DNA from: Bifidobacterium magnum | GTDB lineage: Bacteria; Actinomycetota; Actinomycetes; Actinomycetales; Bifidobacteriaceae | Assembly: GCF_000741255.1 (NCBI RefSeq) | Contig: NZ_JGZB01000002.1 | Span: 62,001-126,000, forward strand | DNA: 64,000 bases | Direction of reading: 5' to 3' | In this document: positions 8,886 to 19,027 of the stretch, piece after piece | Layout: each line of letters begins with the position of its first letter | Numbering within the stretch: the first letter of the stretch is position 1 | Made by a program: the position numbers and the translations under genes | Notes under the pieces: generated by a model | The model's database searches: none | What the model saw: only the letters and a program-made list of their open reading frames with translations | Told to the model about the DNA's origin: nothing

Positions 8886-10179
8886 ACGCGTCTCTGGATC
8901 TAACGCTTCCTCTGCACGCGTTGCGCGTTCCTCCCGTTCCACGCGTTCGTCCCGTTCGGCGCAGTCGGCGCCGCAGACGGGCGCGGGAAACGGGAAGGGA
9001 CCACAGAACGCCAATTTCGAACGGTATACGGGTTGGCGCATGCTCATGAACCCGTTGTGGTGCTATCACGGGTTCCGTATCATTGTGGTGATCCTGACCG
9101 TATTCGGCCTGATCATGGTGTTTTCCAGCTCGGCCGTCACGATGGTGGCGGCGGGAGCGTCCCCATGGTCGCAGGTGCTCAGCCAGGGCATGTACTGTAT
9201 TGTGGGCGTGATCGTCGCGCTGGTGCTCATGCATCTTCCATACCGTACCTACCGCAAATTCTCCCAACCGTTCCTCATGGTCGCCATGGTGTTGCAGTTG
9301 TTGACGCTTACGCCGTTGGGCATCGAAGTCAACGGCAACCGCAGCTGGGTGGGCATTCCCGGCGTCTTCCAGCTCCAGCCAGCCGAGGTCATGAAGCTGG
9401 CGCTGTGCGTGTGGCTGCCCAAGGCCATGGAAGAAGCTCACGCCCGCTATAAAAAGAGCGGGGACATCAAGGACGCGTATGGCAAGCCGGCGTTGTGGTA
9501 TGTGGCCGCATTGTTGTGCGTGCTCTCGGGCAAGGATCTGGGCACGGGCCTGATCATTGTGGCCATTGGCTTGGCCGGATTCTTGATCGGCGGTATTCCG
9601 CTCAAATATCTGGGTTACATCGGAGGATTGCTGGGTCTGGGCGTCATTGTGCTCGTACTTACGAGTTCCAACCGAATGGGCCGTATTCTGGCCACCTACC
9701 AGGAATGCTCGCCGCAGGATTTGGAAGGCGTGTGCTACCAGGCCATGCACGCCAAATACGCCATGGCCTCGGGAGGCCTGTTCGGTGTGGGTATTGGCAA
9801 TTCCCGCGAGAAATGGAACTATCTGCCTGAAGCGCACAACGATTTCATCTACGCCATCATTGGCGAGGAAACGGGATTCATCGGCGCGCTGGCCGTACTC
9901 GTATTGTTCCTGATGCTCGGTTGGTGCCTGATCAATGTTTCCTTGCATACGGCCAACCGATATGTGTCGATGGCACTCGTGTGCTTCACCGTATGGCTTG
10001 TGGGACAGGCGCTGGTCAATATGGGCGTGGTCATAGGCATTTTCCCTGTCATGGGCGTTCCGTTACCGTTCGTATCGGCCGGCGGATCCTCGCTGGTCAT
10101 GTGTTTGGGCGCGGCCGGTATCGCGGACAGCATGATGCGCGCACAGCCTGAAATCCGCGCCGAAGTGGCGCGCGCATAA
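8878..10179 (+). CDS. ftsW: Septal peptidoglycan glycosyltransferase FtsW (SEDS family)
   Basis: FtsW polymerises lipid II at the septum with FtsI. The 433-aa protein is a SEDS-family membrane protein with about ten transmembrane helices. Recognisable features are [11 protein letters not shown] near the first helix, [23 protein letters not shown] (with the conserved Glu), [32 protein letters not shown] and [14 protein letters not shown]. The first 40 residues form a serine/arginine-rich cytoplasmic tail made of repeated S-R-S units, which core FtsW proteins lack. The start overlaps the murD stop by 8 bp with an AAGGAG site upstream. Confidence 0.95.
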   Translation: MPRRVSGSNASSARVARSSRSTRSSRSAQSAPQTGAGNGKGPQNANFERYTGWRMLMNPLWCYHGFRIIVVILTVFGLIMVFSSSAVTMVAAGASPWSQVLSQGMYCIVGVIVALVLMHLPYRTYRKFSQPFLMVAMVLQLLTLTPLGIEVNGNRSWVGIPGVFQLQPAEVMKLALCVWLPKAMEEAHARYKKSGDIKDAYGKPALWYVAALLCVLSGKDLGTGLIIVAIGLAGFLIGGIPLKYLGYIGGLLGLGVIVLVLTSSNRMGRILATYQECSPQDLEGVCYQAMHAKYAMASGGLFGVGIGNSREKWNYLPEAHNDFIYAIIGEETGFIGALAVLVLFLMLGWCLINVSLHTANRYVSMALVCFTVWLVGQALVNMGVVIGIFPVMGVPLPFVSAGGSSLVMCLGAAGIADSMMRAQPEIRAEVARA

Positions 10180-10267
10180 CGCTGATTAAACCCGGCAGGG
10201 GCGCCTCGGAAATGCCGAGCGCCACGGGAAGCGGCAATTTATGCCGAACGGACTATGCTCGTGAACC

Positions 10268-11443
10268 ATGAGTAATGAAACGGCGCATATTGTATTGGCC
10301 GGCGGCGGCACCGCGGGCCATGTGAACCCACTGTTGGCAGTGGCGGACGCCATCAAAGCAATTGATCCCCAGGCGCAAGTGACGGCATTGGGCACGGCGG
10401 TGGGCTTGGAAGCCTCGCTCGTGCCGCAGGCCGGCTACGAATTGGAAACTATCGAGAAGGTTCCGTTCCCGAGGCGCCCCAACAAGGCCGCCCTCATGTT
10501 CCCGTTCAAATGGCGCAAAGAGACGCGCAAGGTGCGCGACATCCTCGAACGTCGCAAAGCCCAGGTAGTAGTGGGCTTCGGCGGCTATGCGTCGGCCCCG
10601 GCTTATGCGACGGCGCACAAGATGGGCATTCCCGTGGTCATCCACGAACAGAACGCGCGCGCGGGCATGGCCAACAAGCTCGGAGCGCGCTGGTCCACGT
10701 TCATCGGCACGGCCTACGACAACACGGGCCTCAAGCCGGCGGACACGACGCATATGGAGCGTGTAGGCCTGCCATTGCGTCCGGCCATCGCCCAACTCGC
10801 CGAACAGCTGGAAACCAACCGTCAGCAGGCGCGCATCGACGGCGCGAACGCGCTCGGCCTGGATCCCGACCGCCCCATCGTGGTGGTCACGGGCGGATCG
10901 CTAGGTGCTGTGAGCCTCAACCGCGCCGTGGCGCAAAGCGCGCGCGAGCTGCTCGACCATGCGCAGATCGTGCATCTTACGGGCAAGGGCAAGATTGACG
11001 AAGTGCGCGAGCTCGTGGCCCAAAGTGCGGGTCAAGATGTGCTCACGGGACTTGGCGACGAGTCCGTGGCCGGCCGCGATTACCATGTGGCGCAATATTT
11101 GGAACGTATCGACTATGCGTTCGCCTGCGCGGATCTGGTCATTTGCCGTTCGGGCGCAGGATCCGTCAGCGAATTGACGGCTCTGGGTGTTCCCGCGATC
11201 TACGTGCCGTTGCCTATCGGCAACGGGGAACAGCGGTTCAACGCTGAACCCGTGGTCAAGGCCGGCGGTGGCATTATGGTGGCCGACCGCGATTTCACGG
11301 CGGACTGGGTGCGCGAACACGTGCCGCCGCTGTTGGCCGACCCCAAGGCGCTTCATGAACTGGGCGACAAGGCTTGGGAATACGGCATCCGCGACGCCGC
11401 ACAGCGCATGGCGCGCGAGATTTTGCGCCTGGCCAACGCCTAA
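10268..11443 (+). CDS. murG: UDP-N-acetylglucosamine--MurNAc-pentapeptide-PP-undecaprenol GlcNAc transferase
   Basis: MurG adds GlcNAc to lipid I to make lipid II at the inner membrane face. The 391-aa GT-B fold enzyme shows the N-terminal [10 protein letters not shown] loop, [23 protein letters not shown], the [11 protein letters not shown] loop and a C-terminal [16 protein letters not shown] nucleotide-sugar motif. The ATG at 10268 has no strong ribosome binding site; the 88-bp gap after ftsW contains small hairpins and a TATGCT box close to the start, so an internal promoter with little or no leader is possible. Confidence 0.96.
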   Translation: MSNETAHIVLAGGGTAGHVNPLLAVADAIKAIDPQAQVTALGTAVGLEASLVPQAGYELETIEKVPFPRRPNKAALMFPFKWRKETRKVRDILERRKAQVVVGFGGYASAPAYATAHKMGIPVVIHEQNARAGMANKLGARWSTFIGTAYDNTGLKPADTTHMERVGLPLRPAIAQLAEQLETNRQQARIDGANALGLDPDRPIVVVTGGSLGAVSLNRAVAQSARELLDHAQIVHLTGKGKIDEVRELVAQSAGQDVLTGLGDESVAGRDYHVAQYLERIDYAFACADLVICRSGAGSVSELTALGVPAIYVPLPIGNGEQRFNAEPVVKAGGGIMVADRDFTADWVREHVPPLLADPKALHELGDKAWEYGIRDAAQRMAREILRLANA

Positions 11444-11550
11444 AGCTAACGGAACACATCAGGAATGGCGGCGGCGCGGCATAATGGACTCAAATGAGTG
11501 CATGACGCGGCGCGTACGCCCGCGCACACATGTCGTAAGGGGCAGAAATT

Positions 11551-13098
11551 TTGGGTGACCAACAGGACAACATCGTATTGGATCCGACATTGGCGGCGTT
11601 CGCGCCCGACAGCGACCTCAAGTCGCTGGGCGTGACGCATTTTATTGGCATCGGCGGGGCCGGCATGAGCGTGCTGGCGGAAATGCTGCATGAGCACGGC
11701 GTGAACGTGCAGGGCTCCGACCGTGCGGCAAACGCCAAGACGCAGCATTTGCAGGACGCGGGCGTCACCGTGTTCGTGGGGCAGGACGCGCATAATGTGG
11801 AAGGTGCCGACACGGTGGTGTATTCCAGCGCCATCAAGCCGGACAATCCGGAAATCGTGGCGGCCGCCGAACGCGGTGCCAACATTGTGCACCGCAGCGA
11901 CATTCTGGCGCTGCTTATGAGCCAGGGCCGCGCCGTCACGGTGGCCGGCGCCCACGGCAAAAGCACGACCAGCTCGCTGCTCGCCCATATCCTGCGCACG
12001 GGAGGCGCAGGACAGCTGGCCGACCCGAGCTATGCGATCGGCGCTTCGATCCAGGGGCCGGACGGCACCACGCTTGACGGCGGCCATGCCGGCGCGGGCG
12101 ACGTGCTCGTGGCGGAAGCTGACGAATCCGACGGAAGCTTCGCCAAGTACCGTCCGACGATCGCCATCATCACCAACGCTGAAGCCGACCATCTGGACCA
12201 TTACGGTACGGCGGAACGCTACCGCGCCGCGTTCGTGGACCATGCGGGCCACGCCGTAGACCATGTGATCATGTGCGTGGACGATGAAGGCGCCCGCAAG
12301 GTGCTGCGCGCCCTTGATCCGCGCGTCGCGGAACGCACCATCGCCTACACCACGGCCACGCGCAGCGAACTGGGCGACCTCAACGGCGCCATGCTCGTGG
12401 AAATCAGTTCCGAGCAGGAAGACCGCGCCACGGGCGTGGAGCGTTTCGTGCTGGACTTGCCGGCGCGTTTGACGGGGGAGGCCCGTGTGCTTCCGGTCGA
12501 ACTGTCCATTCCTGGCTTGCACAACGCGCGCAACGCAACGGCGGCCATCATCGCGGCGATCCTCTTGGGCATGGATCCGGACGTGGCGGCCCAAAGCGCC
12601 CATTCGTTCCTTGGCGCCGCTCGCCGCTTCCAGATCCGCGGGCAGCAGGACGGCGTGACGGTGGTGGACGATTACGCCCACCATCCTACGGAAATCGCCG
12701 CGCTGCTTGACGCGACGCGCAGGCGTTATCCGGATGCTTCGATCCGCGTCCTGTTCCAGCCGCACCTGTTCAGCCGCACCAAGTTCTTTGCGCCGCAATT
12801 CGCCAAGGCTCTCGACAAGGCCGACGACGTGATCGTGACGGGCATCTTCCCGGCACGTGAAAAGCAGGAGGATTTCCCCGACATCACCGCGCAAACGATT
12901 GTGGACGAGGCGAAGCGCCTGGGCGATGGCGACGACTGGATCAGCGCCGAGGAAGACATGGCGTTGGCCGCGCAGATGATGGCCATGCGCGCCGAATCCG
13001 GCGACGTGATTTTGACGGTGGGCGCCGGCGACATCACGAAGATGGCCCCTGTGGTCCTGCACGCGTTGGAGGCACGATTCAGCGGAAACGGACAGTGA
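11551..13098 (+). CDS. murC: UDP-N-acetylmuramate--L-alanine ligase
   Basis: MurC attaches L-alanine to UDP-MurNAc, the first stem-peptide step. The 515-aa product has the MurC-specific FIGIGGAGMSVLAEML loop, the P-loop AGAHGKSTTSSLLAH, the EADESDGSF motif, ITNAEADHLDHYG and the C-terminal DDYAHHPTEI motif. The start is TTG at 11551, supported by AAGGGGC 7 nt upstream; no in-frame ATG is placed better. The stop codon overlaps the ftsQ start (TGATG). Confidence 0.96.
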   Translation: MGDQQDNIVLDPTLAAFAPDSDLKSLGVTHFIGIGGAGMSVLAEMLHEHGVNVQGSDRAANAKTQHLQDAGVTVFVGQDAHNVEGADTVVYSSAIKPDNPEIVAAAERGANIVHRSDILALLMSQGRAVTVAGAHGKSTTSSLLAHILRTGGAGQLADPSYAIGASIQGPDGTTLDGGHAGAGDVLVAEADESDGSFAKYRPTIAIITNAEADHLDHYGTAERYRAAFVDHAGHAVDHVIMCVDDEGARKVLRALDPRVAERTIAYTTATRSELGDLNGAMLVEISSEQEDRATGVERFVLDLPARLTGEARVLPVELSIPGLHNARNATAAIIAAILLGMDPDVAAQSAHSFLGAARRFQIRGQQDGVTVVDDYAHHPTEIAALLDATRRRYPDASIRVLFQPHLFSRTKFFAPQFAKALDKADDVIVTGIFPAREKQEDFPDITAQTIVDEAKRLGDGDDWISAEEDMALAAQMMAMRAESGDVILTVGAGDITKMAPVVLHALEARFSGNGQ

Positions 13099-14300
13099 TG
13101 CCACGGTCAGTCAGCTCTCAACAGCCGTCGCGCCGTTCGTCACGAAGTACGGAACACGCGGGACGTTCGGAACATGCGGGTACGGGCACGGGTACGCAAC
13201 GCGTTGCGCGCACGGCACGTTCCGCGCAAAGCTCCTCACGCTCCGTACAAAGTTCCACTTCCTCGCGTTCCGTACAAGGAACGTCCAAAGGGCGCTCGTC
13301 AAAAGGGAAAGCCGGAACCGGCGCCAAACCGAACGCCAAATCCATGACGCAATCCCAGCGCAGGCAGGCGAGTGGCGTCCGTAAAACGGTCAAGCGTAGC
13401 GGCAAGCCAAGCGTTTCGCGCAAGCCGCAAGCCGCGAGCCAGCCCGGCGCCTTTGTGGACGCCCGCAGGTTGCGCAGCGAGGATCCGCTGCAAAAAACGT
13501 TGCGTGAAACAAGCGGCCGCATCGGTATCGCCACTCGTCCCAAAGTCGTGGACTTTACGGCTCGGCGCAAGGAACGCAAGCGCATGAACGTGCGCACGAT
13601 CCTGATCCGCGTGGGCATCGCCGTCGTATCCCTTGCCGTGATCATCGGCCTGGTGTGGTTCCTGTTTTTCTCGCCCGTGTTCCGTTTGCGCGCCGACAAG
13701 ATTACGGTCCGTGGCGCCAACGCGTGGGTGAGCAACGAGCAGATCCTCAACATTGCCGACCAGCAGGTGGGCAAATCGTTGATCGTGGTTTCGGACGCGA
13801 AAGTGGAATCGGCATTGGAGAATATTCCGGGCGTCTCCCACGCGGACTCGCAAAAGAAGTTCCCGAACGGATTGACGGTTTCCGTGACGGCGCAACGTCC
13901 GGCGGCCATGCTGCGCGTCAAGGGCGGCAACGATTTGACGGCCGTGGACAGCCGGGGACGCGTGCTCAATTCGGTGGCCAAAGGCGCGTCTGTGGCGGGC
14001 ATCCCCGTGATCGAGGTCAACAATGTGAACAAGGCGCTTAAGAACAAGGGCGTGCTCGCGGCGTTGACCATCCTCAACGACCTTCCCGAATCCATGCGCA
14101 AGGACGTCGCGTCGGTTTCCGCCAATACGCAGGACTCCATCACCACACGACTCTCCAGCGGCATCACGGTCGTATGGGGCGACGCGGCCGACGCGAAACT
14201 CAAGATCGCGATCGTGGACAAAATCATCCATGATCCCGCGGTAATCGGGGACAAGACGCAAGTGGACGTGTCCGCTCCCAGCCGTCCGATCATGAAATAA
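13098..14300 (+). CDS. ftsQ: Cell division protein FtsQ/DivIB with long basic N-terminal tail
   Basis: FtsQ is a bitopic scaffold of the divisome. The roughly 400-aa protein has three parts: a cytoplasmic tail of about 165 residues rich in Ser, Arg, Lys and Gly, one membrane helix (about 167-192), and an extracytoplasmic POTRA domain (starting FRLRADKITVRGANAWVSNEQIL) plus a beta domain ending near residue 400. E. coli FtsQ is about 276 aa, so most of the extra length is the tail. The ATG at 13098 overlaps the murC stop; a GTG at 13095 is an equivalent choice. It is the last gene of the cluster and is followed by a strong terminator; ftsZ does not follow. Confidence 0.9.
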   Translation: MPRSVSSQQPSRRSSRSTEHAGRSEHAGTGTGTQRVARTARSAQSSSRSVQSSTSSRSVQGTSKGRSSKGKAGTGAKPNAKSMTQSQRRQASGVRKTVKRSGKPSVSRKPQAASQPGAFVDARRLRSEDPLQKTLRETSGRIGIATRPKVVDFTARRKERKRMNVRTILIRVGIAVVSLAVIIGLVWFLFFSPVFRLRADKITVRGANAWVSNEQILNIADQQVGKSLIVVSDAKVESALENIPGVSHADSQKKFPNGLTVSVTAQRPAAMLRVKGGNDLTAVDSRGRVLNSVAKGASVAGIPVIEVNNVNKALKNKGVLAALTILNDLPESMRKDVASVSANTQDSITTRLSSGITVVWGDAADAKLKIAIVDKIIHDPAVIGDKTQVDVSAPSRPIMK

Positions 14301-14326
14301 GAGAGATATAAGCGGACCTTAATGCA

Positions 14327-14368
14327 AGAAGGTCGGGATCGCATGACGCAATCCCGACCTTCTTTTTA
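14327..14368 (+). terminator. Rho-independent terminator after ftsQ
   Basis: A 13-bp perfect stem (14327-14339 with 14351-14363, sequence AGAAGGTCGGGAT and its complement) is followed directly by a T-rich tract. It closes the dcw cluster and lies between the convergent ftsQ and map genes. Confidence 0.9.
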
Positions 14369-14396
14369 TATATATTTATTACGATGCTGACGCGGA

Positions 14397-15170
14397 TCAG
14401 CCGCGGGCCGTCAGAATCTGCGGACCGTTCTCCGTAATCGCGATCGTGTGCTCGCTGTGGGCGCCGCGGGAACCGTCCACGGAACGCAACGTCCAGCCGT
14501 CGGACTGGTCCTGGAAGATTTCGTCGGTCGACTTCATGAACCACGGTTCGATGGCGATCGTGACACCTTCGCGCAGCTTGAAGCCGTGGTGGGCGCGTCC
14601 GTCGTTGGCCACATGCGGATCCATGTGCATTTCACGGCCGATGCCGTGGCCGCCGAACTCGAGGTTGACAGGGTAGCCGTACTCACGCGCCACCTCGCCG
14701 ATCGCATGGGACACGTCGCCCAAACGGTTGCCCGGCTGGGCGGCTTCGATACCCGCGAGCAGCGCTTCCTCGGTGCTGCGGATAAGGCGCAGGTCGCTTT
14801 CGTCAGCGTCGCCAACCACGAAGCTGATGGCCGAGTCGGAAGCCCAACCGTCCACCTTGATGGCCAGGTCGAGGCTCACGAGGTCGCCGTTCTTCAAGTT
14901 GTAATCGTACGGAATGCCGTGCAGCACAGCGTCGTTGACGGAAGTGCAGATGTAGTGGGCGAACGGGCCGGTACCGAAGTCCGGAGCGTAGTCCACGTAG
15001 CAGGATTCGGCGCCCTTGCGGTCCACGATGCGCTGGTGCACGTACTCGTCGATTTCCAGCAGGTTCGTGCCCACCTTGGTGCGTTCGCGCAGTTCCTTGA
15101 GAATGTTGCCGACGAAACGTCCGGCGGGCTTCATCTGCTCGATTTCACGGGGGCTCTTAAGTTCGATCAT
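14397..15170 (-). CDS. map: Type I methionine aminopeptidase
   Basis: Removes the initiator methionine from nascent proteins. The 257-aa product has the pita-bread fold landmarks and metal ligands: the DLAIKVDGWASDSAISF segment (two Asp), GGHGIGREMH (His), AIEPWF (Glu) and SEHTIAI (Glu). No N-terminal zinc-finger extension is present. The ATG at 15170 is preceded by AGAAAGA; in-frame upstream methionines would add a stretch unlike the family. It is downstream of the HdeD-like gene on the same strand but separated from it by a terminator hairpin. Confidence 0.96.
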   Translation of the reverse strand: MIELKSPREIEQMKPAGRFVGNILKELRERTKVGTNLLEIDEYVHQRIVDRKGAESCYVDYAPDFGTGPFAHYICTSVNDAVLHGIPYDYNLKNGDLVSLDLAIKVDGWASDSAISFVVGDADESDLRLIRSTEEALLAGIEAAQPGNRLGDVSHAIGEVAREYGYPVNLEFGGHGIGREMHMDPHVANDGRAHHGFKLREGVTIAIEPWFMKSTDEIFQDQSDGWTLRSVDGSRGAHSEHTIAITENGPQILTARG

Positions 15171-15246
15171 TGCAGTCTTTCTACTACGTATACAACCGTT
15201 ACTACGGTAGCTCACACGCTTAACAATCGCATGATTGCGGCGGTTA

Positions 15247-15279
15247 TGAAAAATCCCGCCACGCTTGCGCATGGCGGGA
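15247..15279 (-). terminator. Terminator of the HdeD-like gene
   Basis: The 8-bp stem TCCCGCCA/TGGCGGGA (15254-15261 with 15272-15279) is followed on the minus strand by a run of T (complement of the A run at 15249-15253). It lies just downstream of the minus-strand gene ending at 15304. Confidence 0.8.
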
Positions 15280-15303
15280 CGGAAAAAGCGGTTCAGCCGC
15301 GAC

Positions 15304-15912
15304 TCACTTCTTGCTGTGGCCGAAGGTGAACGCGCGGATCACGGCGAGAATGCCGATGATCACGAGTGCGATACCACCGTAAATGATCAGCCACACGGTG
15401 GAAGCGGTCGGCATCCACAGCAGCACGAAGCCGGCGAGGATGGAGACGATGCCGTAGAAGATGGCCCAACCCGAATTCGGCGTACCCCAGGATTCAGTCA
15501 AGGCCATGACGCCTTCCATCATCCAGCCGATACCGATGATGAGCGTGAACATGATCGCCAGAATTGGCGTGGACAGATACACGTTCTTGAGGACCACGAT
15601 GCCGCCGATCACGAGCAGGATGCCCACGATAATGCCCAGCACGCGCCAGCCGCCCGGCAGGCCCATTTCCACAATCGAGCTGACAATACGCACGATACCG
15701 GAAATCAGGAAGTAGATGCCCAGCACAATGGTGGCCACAATCAGCGTCTTGCCCGGCCAGACCAGCAGGCAGATGCCCAACACGATTGCCACAATGCCGA
15801 TAACGCCGTATGCGGCGCGAATGCCGTTCTTGGCGGCGTGAGGAAGCATGTCCTCGACGAGATGGAACGGATGCTGCGAAGTTCCATTCGCCATGTTCAT
15901 ATTTGGATCCAT
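15304..15912 (-). CDS. HdeD/DUF308-family membrane protein
   Basis: The 202-aa protein begins with about 35 soluble residues (MDPNMNMANGTSQHPFHL) and then has about six hydrophobic helices arranged as repeated helix pairs, with short loops such as WPGKTL and MPTAST. This pattern of LxIxGIVxIxxSI repeats is typical of the HdeD/DUF308 family. HdeD is linked to acid resistance in enterobacteria; no function is established for actinobacterial members, so none is assigned. The ATG at 15912 has an AAGGA site. It is divergent from pepO across a 264-bp region. Confidence 0.8.
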   Translation of the reverse strand: MDPNMNMANGTSQHPFHLVEDMLPHAAKNGIRAAYGVIGIVAIVLGICLLVWPGKTLIVATIVLGIYFLISGIVRIVSSIVEMGLPGGWRVLGIIVGILLVIGGIVVLKNVYLSTPILAIMFTLIIGIGWMMEGVMALTESWGTPNSGWAIFYGIVSILAGFVLLWMPTASTVWLIIYGGIALVIIGILAVIRAFTFGHSKK

Positions 15913-16176
15913 GATAATCAGTCCTTCACATAAAAAGCGGACGTAAAGCGCTGCACACGAGGCATAGTGGAGCGCTACTGCCCAGTGTGCCGCATATGAC
16001 AAGCAATCGTAGCGAATTAGGCGTGCAGCGCAGGTTTTGCGACAACAAGCGAAACTTGCGGCCCATATGGTAGGTGCCGCAACGCAAACGCGACAACGCA
16101 TGGACGCGGACAGGACGCCCAAAATCGGCCGCATTCGGGCTGTTCCATGTCAGGAAAAATGGATAAGCTGCACAGT

Positions 16177-18258
16177 ATGACTACTGAATACACTTCCGGC
16201 ATTGACCAAGCCTCGTTCTCCTCGGTCACGGGCGCGGCCGACGACCTGTTCCGCCACGTCAACGGACCATGGATCGACACGTACCGCCTTCCCGACGACC
16301 GCTCGCGCTACGGATCGTTCGACCGCCTCGCGGAAAACGCGGAACAGCAAATCCGCGACATTCTCGAATCCGACGAAACGGGCGCCATCAAATCGAAGGC
16401 CCTATACAACTCGTTCCTCGACACCGACGCCATCGAAAAGGCCGGTATGGATCCGATCCGCCCGGCGCTCGCCATGATCGACGACGCCGCCACCAAGGAA
16501 GACCTCACCGAGGCCCTGGGCGCGCTCAACCCGACGGGCGGTCCCGACCTGTTCGGCTTCGCCGTCTACGGAGACGCTGATGATCCGACGCTCAACACCG
16601 TGCACGTGGAGCAGGGCGGACTCGGACTTCCCGACGAAGCCTACTATCGCGACGACCACTACGCACCCGTACGCGCCGCATACCAAGCCATGGTGGCCCT
16701 GCAGCTGCGCAACGCCGGCTACACGGACGACGAGGCGGAAGCGGAAGGCCTGGCCGAGCGCTTCCTTAACGTGGAAACGCGCATCGCTTCCCACCATTGG
16801 GACAACGTCACCACGCGCGACCCCGTGAAAACGCACAATCCCACCGCATGGGCCGACCTTGTCGACCAGCTCAAGCACTTCGACGTGGAACGCTGGGCGA
16901 AGGCCATGCAAGACGCCTACAACAAGTCCGACGCGTCCAAGGCGCAGCCCGTCGATGTGATCGGCGCGCTGGAAACCGTGGACGTGCATGAACCGACCTT
17001 CCTCGCCGGCATCGACGCGTTCTGGAACGAAACCGATCTCGACGACCTCAAACTCTGGGCGCGCGTGCACGTCATCATTGGTGCGGCTAGCATGCTCAGC
17101 GACAAGTTCAGCGTCACGAACTTCGACTTCTACGGCAAGACGCTTTCGGGCGCCAAAGTGCAAAAGGACCGTTGGAAGCGCGGCGTTTCGCTCGTCAACG
17201 GCGTGTGCGGCGAAGACGTGGGCAAAGAGTACGTGCGCCTGCACTTCCCGAGCTCGTCCAAGGAACGCATGCAGGAACTCGTGGAGAACCTCATCGAGGC
17301 CTACCACGTGTCCATTCTCAACAGCGACTGGCTGTCCGATGAAACCAAGACGCAGGCGCTGGCCAAGCTCGACAAGTTCGAAGCCAAGATCGGCTACCCG
17401 AACAAGTGGCGCGACTACACGGCGCTCGCCGTGGTCGAAGGCGCCCCGCTCGCACAGAACCTCGACGCCGCGGCCCTCTACGAGTTCGGCTACCAGCTGT
17501 CCAAGGCGGGCAAGCCTGTGGACAAGGATGAATGGCTGATGAACCCGCAGACGGTCAACGCCTACTACGAGCCGAGCGAGAACATCATCGTGTTCCCGGC
17601 CGCCATTTTGCAGCCACCGTTCTTCAACCCCGAGGCCGAAGACGCCGCCAACTACGGCGGCATTGGCGCCGTGATCGGCCATGAGATCGGCCACGGTTTC
17701 GACGACCAAGGCTCCCAGTTCGACGGCGACGGCAAGCTGCACGACTGGTGGACCGAAGAGGACAAGCAGCATTTCAAGGAACTGACGGGCGCGCTTATTG
17801 AGCAGTACAACACCTTCGTTCCCGAGCAGCTCGCCCACAAGTACGCCGACGACCCGGACAACGCCCCGCACGTCAACGGAGCGCTGACCATTGGCGAGAA
17901 CATTGGCGACCTTTCGGGCGTCAACATCGCGTTGAAGGCCTACGCGTTCGCGCTGGACAAGGCCGCGGGACGCCCGATTGACGGCGAGCCGCAGGCAATT
18001 GAGGCATCCCTCGAATCCGCGCCTGTTATTGACGGCTTCACGGGCCTGCAGCGTTTCTTCCTGAGCTACGCCTCCATTTGGCGCACGAAGAACCGCGACG
18101 AGCTGGCCGAGCAGTACTTGCAGATCGATCCGCACGCGCCGGCCGAAAGCCGCACCAACGGCATCGCCCGCAACGTGGACCTGTTCTACAAGGCCTTCAA
18201 CGTGCAGCCGACGGACGGCATGTGGCTTGCCCCTGCCGATCGCGTGCACATTTGGTGA
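16177..18258 (+). CDS. pepO: M13-family zinc metallopeptidase (PepO-like endopeptidase)
   Basis: The 693-aa product is a neprilysin-type oligopeptidase without a signal peptide, so it should act in the cytoplasm. The zinc site HEIGH is at about residues 502-506 (within VIGHEIGHGFDDQGSQFD); the third ligand Glu is in the TIGENIGDLSGV motif, and the substrate-binding NAYYEP motif precedes the zinc helix. The N-terminal DDLFRHVNGPWID is the usual M13 entry motif. Starts at 16147 and 16159 (AGGA just upstream) are also in frame; I prefer 16177 because homologues start MTTE. It ends 9 bp from the convergent SSB gene. Confidence 0.93.
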   Translation: MTTEYTSGIDQASFSSVTGAADDLFRHVNGPWIDTYRLPDDRSRYGSFDRLAENAEQQIRDILESDETGAIKSKALYNSFLDTDAIEKAGMDPIRPALAMIDDAATKEDLTEALGALNPTGGPDLFGFAVYGDADDPTLNTVHVEQGGLGLPDEAYYRDDHYAPVRAAYQAMVALQLRNAGYTDDEAEAEGLAERFLNVETRIASHHWDNVTTRDPVKTHNPTAWADLVDQLKHFDVERWAKAMQDAYNKSDASKAQPVDVIGALETVDVHEPTFLAGIDAFWNETDLDDLKLWARVHVIIGAASMLSDKFSVTNFDFYGKTLSGAKVQKDRWKRGVSLVNGVCGEDVGKEYVRLHFPSSSKERMQELVENLIEAYHVSILNSDWLSDETKTQALAKLDKFEAKIGYPNKWRDYTALAVVEGAPLAQNLDAAALYEFGYQLSKAGKPVDKDEWLMNPQTVNAYYEPSENIIVFPAAILQPPFFNPEAEDAANYGGIGAVIGHEIGHGFDDQGSQFDGDGKLHDWWTEEDKQHFKELTGALIEQYNTFVPEQLAHKYADDPDNAPHVNGALTIGENIGDLSGVNIALKAYAFALDKAAGRPIDGEPQAIEASLESAPVIDGFTGLQRFFLSYASIWRTKNRDELAEQYLQIDPHAPAESRTNGIARNVDLFYKAFNVQPTDGMWLAPADRVHIW

Positions 18259-18267
18259 CGCCTGAGC

Positions 18268-18795
18268 CTATCCCATAGGATCTCCGGGATCCATGGGATC
18301 CTCGGGCTCTTCTGGCGCTTCGAGCGTTTCTGGCCCCGCATCCGGCATTTCGGGTGCGGGGTTTTCAAATGCTTGGGGGATGGGCTGAGGTTGCATGGGT
18401 TGGGGCTGCATGGGCTCGGGCTGCCTTTCCTTTTCAAACTTGCGCAACGTGGTCACGCCGAAATTGAGGTCGTGGCCCACGGTGGCCGCTTCGATTACCA
18501 CGCGCACATGGTGTTTGCCTTCCGCATCGTCCCATTCCTCGTTGCCCAGCGCTCCCGACACAATGACGGGATCGCCGCGGTGGACGGCGAACATGACGTT
18601 CTGCGCAAGCTGGCGGAACGCTTTGACGGTGATCCACGTGGTGGGCAATTCCTGCCATTGGCCCAGCCGGTCGCGATAGACGCGCGTGGAGGCCAAACGG
18701 AATTTGCAGCCGCTGTGCTGCGGATCGTTGCCGAACGCGACGGGCTGCGTCCCCACCCGTCCCGTTATCACAATATGGGCTTGTTGCACTGCCAT
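18268..18795 (-). CDS. Single-stranded DNA-binding protein paralogue
   Basis: The 175-aa protein has an OB fold at residues 1-115 (ITGRVGTQPVAF, FRLASTRVYRDRLGQW, TWITVKAFRQLAQNV, GDPVIVSGALGNEEW), which is the SSB family. The C-terminal 50-60 residues are low-complexity, with M-Q-P repeats and an acidic proline-rich end. The terminus is DPMDPGDPMG; the canonical acidic tip ending in (D)IPF that recruits replication partners is absent. It is likely a secondary SSB, comparable to the short SsbB-type paralogues of actinobacteria, and not the replicative one. Start ATG with GGAGAAGGAG upstream. It is divergent from ssrA. Confidence 0.85.
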   Translation of the reverse strand: MAVQQAHIVITGRVGTQPVAFGNDPQHSGCKFRLASTRVYRDRLGQWQELPTTWITVKAFRQLAQNVMFAVHRGDPVIVSGALGNEEWDDAEGKHHVRVVIEAATVGHDLNFGVTTLRKFEKERQPEPMQPQPMQPQPIPQAFENPAPEMPDAGPETLEAPEEPEDPMDPGDPMG

Positions 18796-19027
18796 GGAAT
18801 GCTCCTTCTCCTCGTGTTCCTGGCGGTTGGTATCACCATCTTGAACAAGCGCGTACCAAACCGCGAGCGCCGGCCGCACGTGTGGTCGGACGGGTGTGTC
18901 ATGAGCGGGGGAGTGCACGGAGAAAGCGGCTGTCCACAAGCGCGGCAGGCTTCGCCTCTTGCGAATAAGCGGGAAATCGAGTATGCTTGCCCGTGCTGCA
19001 TTGCAGTATGTTTGATAATTCAACATT

